From Microbacteriaceae bacterium (GTDB lineage: Bacteria > Actinomycetota > Actinomycetes > Actinomycetales > Microbacteriaceae), in the NCBI GenBank assembly GCA_022701925.1, contig JAKONM010000213.1:1-7012 (forward strand): 7,012 bases of DNA. Reading direction: 5' to 3'. The position numbers and the translations under genes were made by a program. Below, in pieces: positions 6,392-7,012 of this stretch; within the stretch, counting starts at the first letter, position 1; each line of letters begins with the position of its first letter. The notes below the pieces were generated by a model that saw only the letters and a program-made list of their open reading frames with translations, made no database searches and had not been told where the DNA came from.

Positions 6392-6407
6392 GCCGGGCTC
6401 AGCCCGG
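6387..6407. terminator. Overlapping palindromes spanning both convergent stop codons (bidirectional terminator candidate)
   Basis: GCTGAGCC-g-GGCTCAGC (6387-6403) is a perfect dyad with 8-bp arms. A second, CCGGGCT-c-AGCCCGG (6393-6407), has 7-bp arms and shares most of the same bases. The TGA of the upstream gene (6389-6391) and the TCA (reverse-strand stop) of the downstream gene (6399-6401) are symmetrically placed in the first. As RNA each folds with a 3-nt loop, and the two folds exclude each other. There is no T tract. Confidence 0.5.
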
Positions 6408-6911
6408 AGCGGGCGTGCTCGAGCGGCGACCCCGCTCGCTCAGGCGCTGCACCGACGCCTGCGGGTCCAGGGACCGTGCCGCGCGCACGATGCGCTCGTC
6501 CAGGTCGGCGATGACGCGCAGGACGCGCTCGTCGCCCGGCAGGCGCAGCACGAAGTACTCGGCGATCGAGCTGCGGCGGGTGCGGCGCACGCGGATCTCG
6601 CCGTCGAAGCCGCGCCCGATCTCGGACCGGGTGGCCAGCTTCATCGTCGTGCCCGCCGAGCCCGCCAGGTAGATCTCGCCGTAGCCGACGTCCTGCTTGC
6701 CGGAGGGCAGGGCCAGGGAGCGGACGAGGTGGATCAGCGTCTGCTCCTCGCCGGCGTGCACCTCGCAGACGACCCTCGGCGCCATCGCGTTCGCCTCGAG
6801 CCCGGCGCCGTCGACGGTGGGAGGGGCGCGGCGCACGAGCACCACGCCGGCCACCGCGCCGAGCACGAGCAGGACCGCCAGCCCGACGACCAGGACGGTC
6901 TGGATGTCCAC
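6399..6911 (-). CDS. Single-pass membrane protein of unknown function
   Basis: I do not recognise the family. The 170 residues start with a transmembrane helix (about 4-26) followed by Arg-Arg, which by the positive-inside rule places the rest in the cytoplasm; a secreted orientation is not excluded. Residues about 45-145 look like a small mixed alpha/beta domain (strands near RVVCEV, YGEIYLAG, GEIRVRR and YFVLRL, and a closing helix VLRVIADLDERIVRAARSL). The last ~20 residues are basic and Ser/Thr-rich (RLSERGRRSSTPAPG), probably disordered and of a kind that Ser/Thr kinases can modify; that is inference. The GTG start is supported by GAAGGG 8 nt upstream and by the membrane helix following at once. 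The stop lies 7 bp from the convergent kinase stop. Confidence 0.82.
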   Translation of the reverse strand: MDIQTVLVVGLAVLLVLGAVAGVVLVRRAPPTVDGAGLEANAMAPRVVCEVHAGEEQTLIHLVRSLALPSGKQDVGYGEIYLAGSAGTTMKLATRSEIGRGFDGEIRVRRTRRSSIAEYFVLRLPGDERVLRVIADLDERIVRAARSLDPQASVQRLSERGRRSSTPAPG

Positions 6912-6919
6912 GCGCCGAA

Positions 6920-6925
6920 CCCTTC
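6920..6925 (-). promoter_or_regulatory. Shine-Dalgarno GAAGGG for the small membrane protein
   Basis: On the minus strand GAAGGG lies 8 nt before the GTG at 6909-6911. It fixes the GTG as the start and contrasts with the PBP and GAF-kinase genes, which lack such a site. Confidence 0.65.
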
Positions 6926-6941
6926 ACTGCACCGCCCCCGG

Positions 6942-6960
6942 GACCGCGGAGGACGCGGTC
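6942..6960. promoter_or_regulatory. Inverted repeat in the last divergent spacer
   Basis: GACCGCG (6942-6948) and CGCGGTC (6954-6960) are perfect 7-bp arms around GAGGA. It overlaps the GGTCGACC palindrome at 6957-6964. It lies between two divergent starts (6911 and about 6999), where an operator would act on both. No -10 box is recognisable nearby, so function is uncertain. Confidence 0.28.
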
Positions 6961-6982
6961 GACCGACCGGATGAACGATCTC

Positions 6983-6992
6983 GAGGAGAAGG
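6983..6992 (+). promoter_or_regulatory. Shine-Dalgarno region GAGGAGAAGG
   Basis: A purine run with AGGAG ends 10 nt before the ATG at 6999, and AAGG ends 9 nt before the ATG at 7002. It is the strongest ribosome-site match I noticed near a start in the window. The surroundings (6971-7012) are less GC-rich than the genes, as expected for an untranslated leader. Confidence 0.5.
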
Positions 6993-6998
6993 TCGCAC

Positions 6999-7012
6999 AT
7001 GATGCCGGTTCC
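6999..7012 (+). CDS. Probable start of a further gene, cut by the window edge
   Basis: Tandem ATGATG followed by CCGGTTCC gives Met-Met-Pro-Val before the sequence ends. The call rests on the purine-rich ribosome site just upstream and the divergent layout. An alternative open frame begins at the ATG at 6971 (MNDLEEKVAHDAGS) and also runs off the end; its third codon positions are far less GC-rich than those of the neighbouring genes, so I rank it second. Product unknown. Confidence 0.35.

Overview
The window is very GC-rich DNA with near-saturated G/C third codon positions and Ala/Arg/Pro/Val-rich proteins. This composition, a two-domain penicillin-binding protein of actinobacterial style and two Hanks-type Ser/Thr kinases point to an Actinomycetota chromosome. 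The PBP resembles Micrococcales (Microbacteriaceae-like) homologues as I remember them, but no database was consulted and the genus is not claimed. There are no mobile elements, CRISPR arrays, tRNAs or rRNAs that I can see.

Layout. (1) 1-750, + strand: the 3' end of a gene truncated by the window edge, with an Ala/Pro/Val/Glu-rich linker and a C-terminal winged helix like the FtsK gamma domain. (2) 840-3215, +: a bifunctional class A PBP (GT51 transglycosylase plus transpeptidase) with one C-terminal PASTA domain. (3) 3273-4847, -: a membrane-anchored Ser/Thr kinase with a Pro/Thr-rich extracytoplasmic tail and no PASTA domain. (4) 5030-6391, +: a soluble Ser/Thr kinase with a C-terminal GAF-like domain. 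(5) 6399-6911, -: a small single-pass membrane protein of unknown function. (6) 6999-7012, +: the probable first codons of a further gene preceded by a Shine-Dalgarno sequence.

From gene 2 onward each gene lies on the opposite strand to its neighbour, so none of these genes shares an operon here. The PBP and kinase 1 converge; the two kinases diverge from a shared 182-bp spacer; kinase 2 and the small membrane protein converge with 7 bp between stop codons; the last two genes diverge. The PBP and kinase 2 both have an actinobacterial TANNNT -10 box just before the start codon and no Shine-Dalgarno sequence, suggesting leaderless or nearly leaderless mRNAs.

Functionally the neighbourhood combines cell-wall synthesis with phosphosignalling: an envelope-facing kinase, a cytosolic kinase with a possible small-molecule or redox sensor, and a PBP carrying the PASTA module that actinobacterial kinases often carry themselves. 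That they work together is inferred from position only. The most distinctive signals are the kinase-GAF fusion, an 18-bp perfect palindrome upstream of it, overlapping palindromes containing both stop codons at the 6.39-kb convergence, and a PBP with ten extracytoplasmic cysteines. I see no clear sign of a wholly new multi-gene system.
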